A DNA stretch of 64,000 nucleotides from Haliotis asinina. Its lineage: Eukaryota > Mollusca > Gastropoda > Lepetellida > Haliotidae. Below the pieces are notes generated by a model. That model was not told the DNA's origin. It saw only the letters and a program-made list of their open reading frames with translations, and did not search any database. This document shows, piece after piece, positions 9,507 to 22,900 of this stretch. The translations under genes were made by a program, and so were the position numbers. The stretch covers positions 20,163,753-20,227,752 of the forward strand of contig NC_090290.1 of the NCBI RefSeq assembly GCF_037392515.1. Reading direction: 5' to 3'. Within the stretch, counting starts at the first letter, position 1, and the number at the start of each line of letters is the position of its first letter.

Positions 9507-12500
9507 GTGCATCTTAGTATAGACTAACATCTAGTCTCTTAAATGAAAATATTATTACACGGCAACGGTTCCCAAATTGTGAACATGCACTATGACCAAA
9601 AGGAGTCCAGAGACTGTCTTCATGAGGCTAACATCTAGTCTCTGAAATGAACATACAAATAAGAACCTGTCCGCAAATTATAAACTACCATGAATAGGAG
9701 CCTAGATGCTTCCGTGGGTTCTCTTGGATATATTTGTTTCAGGCTCTTTGTGACAGAATAAAATAATGACAGTTCACTAAATGACGTTTCAATGCATATT
9801 CAAGATGTAATGGTAACACATACCCATGCTGAAGATCTCCCACATTGTGATCCCAAAGGACCAGATGTCACTCTTCTCAGTAGCTTCCTCCAGAGAATGA
9901 AGACACTCAGGCGCAGTCCACTTCAGTGGGATTCGATTCTGGAAAGGACATTTGATTATTGAGAGTATTAACCTTTACCTTGCACCTGAATATTACTATT
10001 CCTGGGTACATGGGTCTAACATGCCCGTGCACATTCCCATTCGGTTTACCTTTTTCACTAAACATAATCAAAGGTCTTCGTCTGCTGCAAGTTATCAGTA
10101 ATAGCCACATAGAAGAGCTTAGAAGAGTTATCCACTCTGGAAAGTGAGTAATTTTGTCATCTTTAAAAAATAATGTTTGGAGAACATACGAGTCTAGCTT
10201 TGATCACTTTCTAATTTCTATAATTTTTTCTTCTTGCAAGCGAAAATAAAAAGAACAGACGTGCAGGACTTACTCAATAAAGCCATACTGGTCTTTATGA
10301 GGAGTCACAGACGGCCTCTTATGATCTCAATAGGGATATGTTGTTTTTTTCTGATGTTCTTGCCAACTTAGAAGCCAATGACCCTGTATCTCTCCATCTT
10401 GCCAAGGCTCTTATGCCTAACCCTCATTGGGAGTTACATGGTACAGACATGTCACGGCAGAGTTCTAGGACTAGGACAAAGCCCAATACAGATGAGATTG
10501 GGTCCTCCAAGGTGGTGAGGGAGACATTCTCTAACCATGGGTATAAGCAAAGGAGGAAGGGGCAGGCCAAACCAAATGTATGGCCCCTCAACCTATCCCA
10601 TTTAACTGAGCCCAGGGGAATGAAACACGTGAAACCCTATCCACCCAAGGGGCAGCTACATACCCAGGTTCCGTTGTCCCCAACCTGCACGTGATGACAG
10701 TCTGGAGGACAGAGCATAGAAATCTCAGATAGAGAGTCAGAGGAGGCGACGGCACATCTGCTGAAGAGGAATTGGAGTGACCCCATGGGACATCTGACTT
10801 CAAAAACCCCTGTTGGACCTGTAACCCCTACGTGTGCCAGGAAGATGAGAACAGTTTGTCAGTATACATAGGGGGATACCCTAGGGTTAGCCATACCCAA
10901 AGGGTACAAAATTGCAGCAATAGGTGAAGACACTGGTATGGCAGCCATCACTGTTCCCGCTCCCAGATGGGTCTGAGATGTATAGGGACTACGTTTAACA
11001 CGATAAAAGAGAGCATAAGTTCTTAGTGGTCCGCATACCAACCAGTTGGGAGAATACTCAAACCATGCCACTCCGGGATCATTCTGGATATTTTAAAGAT
11101 GATCCCCCACATGCCCCTTGAGGTAGGCAAACCTCTACGATGTGTAAACCTTTACCTAATGAGAACTATCGTTCAGACATTGCAGTCCTGACAAACAGAA
11201 TTCCATATCCCTTACTCCAAAACATCTGTGAATCCACCATCGACTGTATCAGGTAACCAATTATCATCAGAACTCCATTCAGAGCCCATATCCCATCTTC
11301 ATTCCTTTCTTACCAAACACTTTCTTGTTGACCCCTTTCGCTGACAGCTATCTTCCCTTCTATTTACGTGGGGCAGTGGAGTAGGCTTATGCTTTAAGTA
11401 TTCGTTCATCATATGTGTTCGATTACCCATATGGGTACAATTTGATAAGTTCACTTCTGGTGTCCCCCGTCACGATATTGCTGCAGTTGTGATAAACGCA
11501 ACGTAAAAACATTCTCACTCTCCATGTTCGTAAAAGAAACAATCTTTTTGACCATGCTGTCAGTCACAAAGAGTTTGCAAATAGCATACTCGGTGATGAT
11601 GTGATCTACATCCACTCAATCACTCCACATCCACACTAACGACCACGTCCAAACCAAAGTGGAGGTAATTATCCTCGTTTACGCACGCATGCACGCACGG
11701 ACACACACACACACACACTACGCTGGTTTGTCAGTGTACCTCGATGTTTATGCTGCTGATACCTAGCTTGTCTGTTCCAGACTCGATTATTTACAGACCG
11801 CCAGCATACAACTGGAATATTGCAGAGCGCGGCGTAAAACTAAACTCACTCACCCATAAAGTTCCATCTGAATGAGGTGACCATGGGATTTCCACTATGA
11901 AATGTTGCACTAATCACACAAAAACATAAAATACATGGCTTGTGAATCAGTCGGTTTACCTCTGTTTGATTGGTGGTGCTGTCACCGTCGTTGGCGTCGT
12001 CCATGCACCTCGGGCCAAATCCACTGATCTTCACCTCATGTGTAAATGTCAGTAGGCAGTTCCGAGCAGCCAGTTTGCGGTGAACAATCTATACAAGTAA
12101 ATAGACATATTACTGGATGGTACCCCTGGTTCTGTGTATGAATGAGTTCACCCAGATTATGTCCCTCTAAGTAGAATACTCGAAGTCGTTATTTTCAACA
12201 AAGTGGTAGGGCCTAAGAATAGTCTTAACATACATGATAACTGGCACAAACTGCTTGAAGGACGATTCTCACAACTGTACCCGAAATCATGTTATGTAAC
12301 AGAGTGGCATTTAGAAAGAATCTCTGGAACAGAAAGCATTAGGGCATCCATAGGCGCGTACGTCTTTACTGGCCAAGAATTCCATTCCTCGAGCAACACC
12401 CAGGGCAAACATCTGAATTCGTTCCAGAAGGTCCATGTCCACGTTTTCCTGACTCTTCTTGAGCCACTTGTCCAGCTGACCATTCTCACAGTACTCTAAG

Positions 12501-15500
12501 ACCATCACTGGACCAACTGTAAGAGAGTGTGTGGGTGGTTGAGTGAGTGAGTGATACGCCACACCTTATCAGCAATCGGGCATCTATTCAAGACACTGGT
12601 CGGAAGATATAAATCGACATAGCACCCTGAAGAGCAATTAGTCAGAGCCATGACTATTGCATATGGTAGGCTTAAACAGTCCCGACTACCGACGGGTTAT
12701 CCTGTTAAATGGACCCGTGAAGGTCCATGTTAGAATAGGCCTCATGCTTGCCATGAAAGTCGACTGAGCGTGTTGTAAGAGGCGACTAACTTTATCGGCT
12801 GGTCAGGCTCGCTGACTTGGTTGACACGTGTCATCGGTTCCCAATCGCGCAGATCGATGCTCATGTTGTTGATCACTGGATTGTCCGGTCCAGACTTCAT
12901 CATTTACAGACTGCCACCATATAGCTGGAATATTGCTGAGTGCGGCGTAAAACTAAACTCACTCACTCCTGTTTAATGATCACCCAACCAGACCACTCAG
13001 ATCCATCTCTATGTTATTCTTAAGTAGTGATTGGAAGAATGTGGTTACAGGCGATTTCCCATTCAAGCTGCAATACTTTGCAATTTCCTTCCAGAACGTA
13101 TGCAAAGGACGCCATGTCTTGCTGTTTTCAAGCCAAACCTAAAGAAATCGGTCTTCACAAAATACTATGAGTAGAGAAATAATCACATATGATGAGCTAT
13201 GATTATACTTTAGCGCATTATAAATGGAATGGTGTGACATACAATGGGGTTGTACAATTATACTCACTGTCATCGTTCTTGACAACCGCGCCGAGAAATT
13301 TCAACACATTGCGATGTTCACCGACTTGTGTTGCAGCAAAATTGATCTTGGCCATCATCAGCAACTTGCTTTCATCATCTGGTGTGTCTGCAATGATAAT
13401 TGAAGCCCTTGAAGCAGTTAAAAGAAATTCAGACATTCGTCTTTGCATTGTTCTTGGTAGCACATTCGTACATATGTGTGGTGGCTGGGCGAGGCATGAA
13501 AACCTGATTTAATTCAGATTAATTGCCAACAGGAGCTTTCTTGCTTCTTTAAAATACATTTCCATTGATGGTGTTATTTGTCCACCGTGTTTACCTTTGA
13601 TCACCTTTGCTGCCACTTCGCTCGTTGTTTTACCGGATGTCAGAGAAGCCTTATATATACGCGCAAATCTTCCGGTGTGAAGCTTGTCCTCTAAAATTAG
13701 GTCTTCCATGGATATATGCCATGTCTGGACAGAGGCGAACGTCATGCATCCGTAGAGATAGATGTCTTCGTCGTCATGTACATTGTTCTTGGTCAAATAT
13801 AAATATTCAGACGATCAGTAGATGGGAGAATGAGTGGTTTTAATTTTACGCCGCGCTCAGCAGTATTACAGCTATATGGCGGCAGTCTGGGCAAGACAAT
13901 CCAGTGATCAACAGCAATTGGCACGGATTAATATGTGTTGACCAAGTCAGCGAGCCTGACCACCCGATCCCGTTAGTTGCTTCATACGTGAGTGAGGTTA
14001 GTTTTACGCCGCACTCAGCAATATTCCAGCTATATGGCGGTGTCTGTAAATAATCGGATGTGGACCAGACAATCTGGTAATCAACAGCATGAACATCAAT
14101 CTGCGCATTTGGGAACCGTTGACAAGTGTCAGCCAAACCAGCTAATCTTATCACTCGACCCCGTTAGTCGACAAGCGACAAACATAGTCGCCTTTTATGG
14201 CAAGCATGGGTTGCTGAAGGCCTAGTCTACCCTGGACCTTCACGGGTCTCGCCTCATACAAACATGGGTTACTTATGATCAGTTCTTGCCCGGATTCTTC
14301 ACAGGTCAGTTGATGGTTGAGGAAAGAATTAATGTGAACCAAAAGGAAGCAACATTGCAAGCTCCTGCTTTCAAGGAGGAATATAGATGAATGGTAGGCC
14401 AGCAAAATGGATTAACGACCATAGCTAAGATCATGAGGATAATTTATCATCATCCAGTAATGTCTTTGAAAAAAACGAAAATCAAGCTTCTGTGATACGT
14501 TAGCAAAGCAACTTAAAATATCCTTTCTGGCATAGTTTTCACTCGTTTTCCATCTTTGTAACCTCACGCGTGCCTGATGACCCTCTGCTACTAAACAGAA
14601 CTGTGTTTGACCCTGATCCCAACACAAGTATTTACCTGCCTGGCGTATATTGATGGCAATAGCTTTCAAACATGCTTTCCCTCATCACTCACAATGAATG
14701 CTTACTGGATAGGACACTGCTTCTCCTCTAATGTTTGATAGTTTAAGAGTGTCGGTAATCCTTCCGGTCACGTTTTCTTCAAGTCGACTTCGTCTGTCCT
14801 GCCGTTGCTTGATCAGCAGGGCAAGCCTGTCCGTTCTCCAGAGATGGAGCACAACTCCAAGCACCGCCAGTATCAGCAGAACCACTGGGAAGTGCAAGTG
14901 AATACGTCTCACAAAAAGCAACTACCAATAGCCAAATACGAAAAAATTATCAAATTATCAAATGTTTCTCGCCGTAGTTCGGGTGGTTTCACGAGAATTT
15001 TATTTCACTTATCTTTATCTATGTCCCGTGTATTTAAGAAGCTATGTCTTCCCGTCTAATCAATGGTTTTGTGGCCACTGACGAGTTTGGTGTTCTGCTC
15101 AAATGTTCTTTTCAAGTTCGCAATGAATGTGATTTCAAGAACATTATTGGTAAGACAATAGTTCAGCTTACCTATAACAATCCCTGCTATAGCGCCAGCA
15201 CCAATGCCCGAAAGATCCACTGAAAGAATACAAGTGATTCATTTGAATGTTACACTGTATCGTACGCTGACATAATTGGTAAAAATCACATACAATACGC
15301 TGCAGTATCCCGATGATAATATGTACTGTCAATATTTTTACACAAAAAGGTAGGGGAACCTGAACTTTGAAGTCTGGTAGAACAAAACCCACTGAGGAAT
15401 GTTACAATGACATTCACCTTGTGTATGCAGCATCATTTCACATTATCACCAGACGCAAACACAATGCATGGGAAGCACGTGCACAATGTGGGAGCCTCCT

Positions 15501-16875
15501 ACACGTCCACGGGGTGTCATTATGAACCTTGACGTTTTTTCAGGCAGATCGATAAATCACTGTAGACCATTTTTTCGATCATTTTCTTGCATCTGTGCAT
15601 GGTCAGGGTTTTCAGAGTCAAATCACACACAATTGACTGAAAATTGTAAACCTGAAATTTTCATGTCATACTCCAGCTATATAACAAGGGAGATAACTGA
15701 ACGAACAGTCGTGCTTTGAATGAAATCCATGTGGTGATGCATTCTCATAACATTGATTCATTCCCATATATCTCCCAATTTCGACAATCGTACATTGAAA
15801 GTACAGTTATCCTACTTTTTTTAAGAGTATACTCCAAAGGACAGATATCTTATGAACCCACTCCCGTTTCTCTGTATCACCACCCCTAAAATAACACACT
15901 TTTCTTCATATGAAAATCGAGCAAACGCAAATTTCACATCATCACCAATCATCTTTCAAGAGCGATTACTGTGCAAACGCCTCTGGTCATACGGAAGAGT
16001 GAGTGGTGAAGCACTCTCAAAACATTCATTACTGTTAAGTCAACATTGATCCCAATTTTTTAAATCCTAAATTAAAAATGAAGTTGCCCGTTCCTTTATT
16101 GAGATTATAACGTCATCCTTAGTGGCACAATTCTACAAATAACGAGATCCGTTTTTGTTTGATACGTATAGGAGCACCTATACTCAAAGCCAAAAGAAAC
16201 GCGAAATTCATCAATATCTGCTGTGACATAAATCAGCAGAGCTGAATAGGTTTCTGACATGTAATTGATTCCGTTAATACTGTTTTTCAAGACAAAAGTA
16301 AAATGTTTACCACATGCGCACCATACATGACATAACATACCACAAAAATGTGAACACAATGGTTTTCATTTGGCGGTAAGTATATTTCATTTTGAATGAC
16401 AGGAATCGTGTGTGTGTGTGTCTTCATCTGTTCCACGTCCACGAGCCACAAAGAGACGAATTACACAGATTTACGAACCTAATGTAAGAGCTGTCCATTC
16501 TCAAGGTTAATCTACACCATATGCTTGGTTAGATATTCGATGACCATTGTGCAGTTCAGAAACTTAGCACTTACACGTGGTAAAAGATGCAGATTTGGGC
16601 ACACTCTCCATATTCTGCTGTTACAGAGACCTTGTACTCTGTACCGGGTTCAAGACCTACGATGTCGTAGGAGTTAGCGTCTTTGAAGACCTTTACTGTA
16701 TCAGAAGCCCCAGTGGCCCATTGGTAGCTGATTAAGATGGCGGTCCTCTCGTAGCAGCTGGGGGCGTGGTCCCATGTCACACGTACCGTCGTTTCCTTCA
16801 CCCTCTCTACTTTCACGTTCTCAAGGCCGGAGTCTGGAAACAAATGAATTATAGTTTACAGTACACAAACACAAA

Positions 16876-16920
<45 letters not shown>

Positions 16921-19900
16921 TTTACAGTCAATGAGTATGTCACGAAAGATGGCAATACTGTGCGTGCCTGTTGCTTCCTCAAAATATTTCGTTTTATATA
17001 CACTAACAATAATAGAAGCCCGTTGAAACATATTTCAATCTGTCAAAGGGACTAATGTTTAAGGCAACTTACTAATTGACTGATTTTACACATTGATTGT
17101 AGCATATACAAGTCTTTGAGCTATTAATTAACTGTGTATTTGGAGATTAATTTGTGTGTTGGTAAATATAGTATTCAGCAATGTTCCAGTTATATGATCT
17201 GTATATAATCGAGTCTGCACAATCCATTACTAGACAAGGGAGTACACGCAATGCCATACATTCAACTATGCAAAGCAGTCTGCTTATCTGGTTATTTAGC
17301 TGCTTGTCAGATCATTGTTTTTGTTATTCTGGAGGATGTTTTAAGTGGCTATGACATCATTATTGAATGTGAGTTTATAAAGACGTATAGCATCCCAGCA
17401 AAACATACTGGTAACTGAATCTAATAAATGTCAAATGTCTACTCAAATATTTGAAAAAAGGTGTGCACTTACATGCTTCCGTTCCGTTGAGCTGCAGGAG
17501 ATCCCGTATCTATAAGAGTTATAAGTATTCGTTATAAGAGATTGGATTTGAGGAAAAAGCACAATTGCTAGCATACCTGTATTGCTATGGAGTACTGACA
17601 GTCTTTCTTTCTCTTTTAATTCACAGTCACATTGTAAATATACGAGAGCTTCCAGCACACTAAATATATTTCAAGCCTTGATCAAAGTAAATGAAGAAAG
17701 TAGAAGGTTACATGTCTCTTTAATGCTTAAATGTTCATCTGTACGCACCACATGAAGCTTAGCTGTCGATAGCCCCGCCCTGTTGACAACCCCCACCTTC
17801 ATCTGAACCTGGGCAGTTGCGAGGGCGTTCTTGGCCACCATCAGCCAGCAGTTGCTGATGTAGACTTTGTTGATCCGTTTGTAACACACGTTCAGGGCGT
17901 TGGGGCAGTAACAGTTGTGTACCCTGTCTGTGCAGTAAAGCGGCTGCAATAGCATTTAGAACGTACTGAATATATTTCGTTGAAAAAACAACCCGCCTCA
18001 CACCTATCCCAAAGTCAGAAGTGGTTGTTTGATTCGGCCCTCGATGTCATTTACTCAGAAGATGAAGATGGCCAAGATTTAAGACACATATGTGAGCGGC
18101 ATACTCAAGTGTATTTCCATTCAAAAAGTTTTAAATACTCTTCTTTATGAGATGATTGGCTGACATATTGCCGATGTGACATTAAATATTAACTCACTCA
18201 CTCACTTTACATGGTGATTATTAAGAAAAATGCAAATTGTATGATAATTATTTCACTTAAAAGTCTCAAAATTACTTTGACGCCAATGGTTCGTAAAGTT
18301 CAAGACATTATGTATAACAAAGCTGCTTTTACCGGAATGGTAGCTATCGTCAAATTCTTCCAGGTCATTAAATGGCCGTCACCAATCTCTGTGACCTTGA
18401 TTTCAACGTGATCAATCCCGCTCTCCGGGTCAAATATGGTCAACTCTAACCTGTTAAAAACTAAATGCCGTTACTACTAGCAGTTAACACGAGAGTATAC
18501 CAGTGAGGATCGGTATTAGATTTGGTCATCAGGCTCGCTGACTTGGTTGACATAATATGTCATCGTATCCCAGTTACGTAGATTGCTGACACTGTTGACT
18601 GCCATAAAGTCTGGTCCAGACTCAATTATTAATTCATTATTAACATAGTTCAGTTCCCGAACGTCCGCCAAGTGTTGACCATCACTCTTGATAGGTCTCT
18701 TGACCTTGATGTCGACAGAAATAGAAATGCTTATTATTCCCTGAAGTGCGGTTTGAAGGGATAATAACAAAATGGAATCCGTCCGTCTGTCCGTGAGTCC
18801 GTGCACATTTGTCATTCCAGGGGCAGAACATAAAACGTTCAACATTTCTTGACCAAGCCCATTGCGGTGCTCTTTATCACTATATATTGTATCTGAGGAA
18901 TCGAGCCGTGACAGGCTAACGCATGTCAAGCTAACCACCCACTAGGCTACCACACCATCCACCACCAAGATTTGTGTTGGTTTTTTGTTTCTGAAAAATG
19001 GTAAAGTTATGATCGGGATTAAAAGCTAAATGTTTTCCCTCTAACCACTGACCAAATGAACTTAACTGTTCACTTGTTTAATTTTAGAGCTGGCTCATGT
19101 ACAAATGGTTTCATTCTACATTCAATTGGGATCATTCCGAAACATGATCACAGTCCTGCTTGACTGTTCATTTTCCAATTGCAAGGGATAATAATTTCAA
19201 AATAGAAATGACGAAGGAGTTATAAAATATTTTGTTCCTCGTTTAATCCTTGCATTTACAAAAATGAATTAATTGATAGATTTTGAAATTGTTTATATAG
19301 TTCACTTTTAATATTGGTAGAGTATAAGCAAACTTAGTTGGTCAGAGGCTGTATCCTTGAAAATGGGTTAAGGTATTGTAAAATTAGTCTCCCTTAGAGG
19401 GTACGCTAGTCCTAAAACTTCCAAAGTCAATTTCGACCAACAAAATGTTAATCGTAAAATATTTGTTGTTTTAAATAATGGGTAAATGTCCCTACAGTCA
19501 CCAATAGCTGAAGATATGGTGTCTATGCAGGAAGCAATGGAATTGTAAGATCTTATGGTCTTAGTAAATGTGTGATGCACTTTCGGATGATGGTGATATT
19601 ATAGTCTGTGTTTATATTGTACTTTCCTAAACAGCCTATACTTTAAGGAGCATGCTGTTTTTAAGTTTTTAACTGTGATATTCTAGATCTTAGACATGAC
19701 ATTTTACATGCATTCATAAAATATACTCTTAAAAAGTAGGGGAACCTGTACTTTGAAGTCTGGTAGAAAGAAAACCCATTGAGGAACGTTACAACGACAT
19801 TCATCTTGTGTATGCATCATCATTTCACGTTATCACCACACGCAAACACAATGCATGGGTGCACAATGTGGGATCCTCCTACACGTCCATGGGGTGTCAT

Positions 19901-22900
19901 TATGAACCTTGTCGTTTATCAGGCAAGTCGATAAATCACTGTAGACCATTTTTTTCCGATAATTTTCTTGTATCTGTGCATGGTCAGAGTCAAATCACAC
20001 ACTACTGACTGAAAATTGTAAACCTGAAATTTTCATGTCATACCCCAGTCACTGAACGTACAGCTTTGCTTTGAATGAAATCCATGTGGTGATGCATTCC
20101 CAAAACATTCATAATTATTGTATCAACATTGATTCAATCCCATATATCTCCCAATTTCGACCATCGTACATTGAAAATACAGTTCCCCATTTTTTAAGAG
20201 TAAATATAAATATGACTGTTTTAGTCACGATATGGCTGAAATATTGCCAAAATAACTATGAATCTCTCACTCACTACTTAAACAGGAAATGTAAAATGGT
20301 TGTTGTACATTTAAAACCATAGATATGTCGTTTACTTATTTTGCTTACCCTGAACTGAAGGGGATGTTTGATGTTTCGTTTTGATGGAATATCATGTTAC
20401 TAAACTGAGGTTTGGTGAAATCAAAGGTGGCACTGGTCATGTCTACTTTCTTGTTGTCGAGGACGTCCCTGGCTCGTATCCACACGTAGACTGTGCTCCC
20501 GCTGGTAACGTTGTCTGAAATATGTAAACATATAAGACTGCATGTAAGATGTACATGCAAAACCTTTATCCGGACACATAACTTCCAGGAGGCATCTTCT
20601 GGGTCAGTGAGCAAGCATGTTGTTACACCGCTTTTAGCTATATTCCAGCAATATGTGTTCGGAGGACACCAGAAATAGCCTTCAGACATTGAATCCAACC
20701 CGGGCCTTCGACGTTACGAGCGAACGCTTTAACCACAAGAGTGCCCATCTGCCCCGAAATCTTCTGGATTTGTCTAATTCAATATGAATGGTAAAACTGT
20801 ATCTACGGAATGGTGACGATATCCGAATGGTAATCCATCATATACTAGTATTATGTGACAACGCGTATCGAATGTTTGCAGTGGATTATTTACGAAGTCC
20901 ATGAGTTCAGACTATTAAGACTGCGACGAAACGATGAGGCTTTGCGAACTGCAAGTCTCTGCTTCGATGTCTAAATGCACTCACTAAATGCATAGCAATA
21001 ATACGAACATGATATCCAGTTACTGTCTGAACTGATAACGACCATTTACTGCTTGCAAAATAATTATTGATGACCTGCAATATAGGTTTACTCACCAAAT
21101 CCTTTTGCAATTGAAGTATTCAGACCAGTGATCTCTTCCCAGTTCGGGGGTATCTGTTGTATGCTACCTCCTGTCTTGTTGACAGCATGCGTCCACTCAA
21201 ACCTCACAATGCCACGTACATTGGGGATGGCCGCTCTGGTTCTTCTTCCATAATGATCATCATTTGTATCATTTACTTCCTTATAGATGGGTGGATCTTC
21301 TACAACCTTTACCCGGAAGGGGAGGATGCTGTTGAGGAGTTTACCACTTTCATGGACATAATTCAGAAAATGATCTTCCCAGTTGATGACTAGTGGTTTG
21401 GAGGCATTAGTTATCCACTGGAAGCCATGGTCTTGCACTGCTGACGATATGTACAGGGCATGTTGTGGATCCGTGGTCACTGCCGACTCCTTGTCGTATA
21501 GAGCAAACCTTCTCATGTATACAGAGTTATTGGCCTTGTCCGCAGCTTCAAGGACGAAAGAATACATGCCTGGTCTGGCTGGGGCATAGGGAAGAGGATA
21601 GGAGATTGGCTCGGTATGGTCAACTTGCCTGTGAACAAAGGGTCTCAGTTTGTCTACTTCCGTCAAGCTTCCGTTCGCACTGGGTTCAAGTTTGAATGCT
21701 TCCCAGGTGTATTTGTCCAGTCCAGATTGCAAATCTCTCCAACCATCCCATTTTATGTTGATTGGTTGCTATTTAAGGAATAAGAAAAGAATGCAACTTA
21801 TCCACCATCTAAAACACTACAGTGAAGTCAAATTTCATTTACTTTGTATTATTCTATTCAGTATTTACTTCGTCAGACACATGCTTATCCAATGTTTCAA
21901 AAATCAAAAGCCAATTCACCTAACGTAGACAGCTTGTTTTAGCAGGATCAGTACACAAATTTAAAACAAAAAACCTTCTTGTTATGCATGCATTTGAAAG
22001 CTGTTTCATTATAGTAAAATAACATAATCTTTATAACAAAGGGATGAATGAACGAGTTCTCATTTACGTCTCTTGATAGAAATGAATATTATTACTCAAA
22101 CAAAACACCTGATTATTTCATATTACTGTGATCGGTCATGACATGATAATTGTGTGGGTGCAGTAGACGAGTTGTAGAAGCGATGCCGAAGACCGGGTTC
22201 GATTCCCCACACGGTTACAATGAGTGAAACCCATTTCGGGACCATTGCTTAAAGCGGCTTAAAATAAACTCACTCAAGGCATTAACGGGCTAACGATATA
22301 TTTTACTTACTTTTGTAAATTCTGGGTGAACCTGAAATGCATCACTGGGGTCGTTGTACACGGGTTTAATCATGTCAAGGTAGAAAGATACAGTGCTCAT
22401 AGCCTCAGTGCCAGTATAGTGTTGCGTGGCTGCAGTTGTCGTTCCGATCAGTCTTCGGTAGCCACCACTTGAAACGTGGAAGGTCAACTTTAACCTGAAC
22501 AGAAACAGTTTGTGTACAGAATGTGTCATCGATCATAGCAGAGTGTAAACATGCATATGACAACTGACATGAAAGTGATAAGGCGAATTGGATCTGTAGT
22601 GTTAGTGGGAAGCAAGTCAGGCCTATCCACGAATCAGTTACGATTGCTGGAAAATTTGGAGGCGTTTTACATATATTTCACTTCTCCCTCCGTCCGTCAG
22701 GGTTGTCAAGCAGTCGTTCCTGCTTCATTCTATGCAATTTGATCCCGTTAATTGCATTTTACAACAAGGATGGGTTACTGTAGACAATTCTAAAGCGGAC
22801 CATCACAGGTCTTCTTAGAGTTTAGAGAAAGTGCCGAGTGGTGACGAATGCACCACATGGAAAAACAAGAAACCAACTAATGTTAACACGTTGCAAAGCA

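Noticed and set aside
12311..12562. Gene A hinge exon extended to the full open frame
   Set aside because: The acceptor tcttacag at 12517 and the donor at 12361 give the same 155-base length as gene B. The extra open sequence is intronic.
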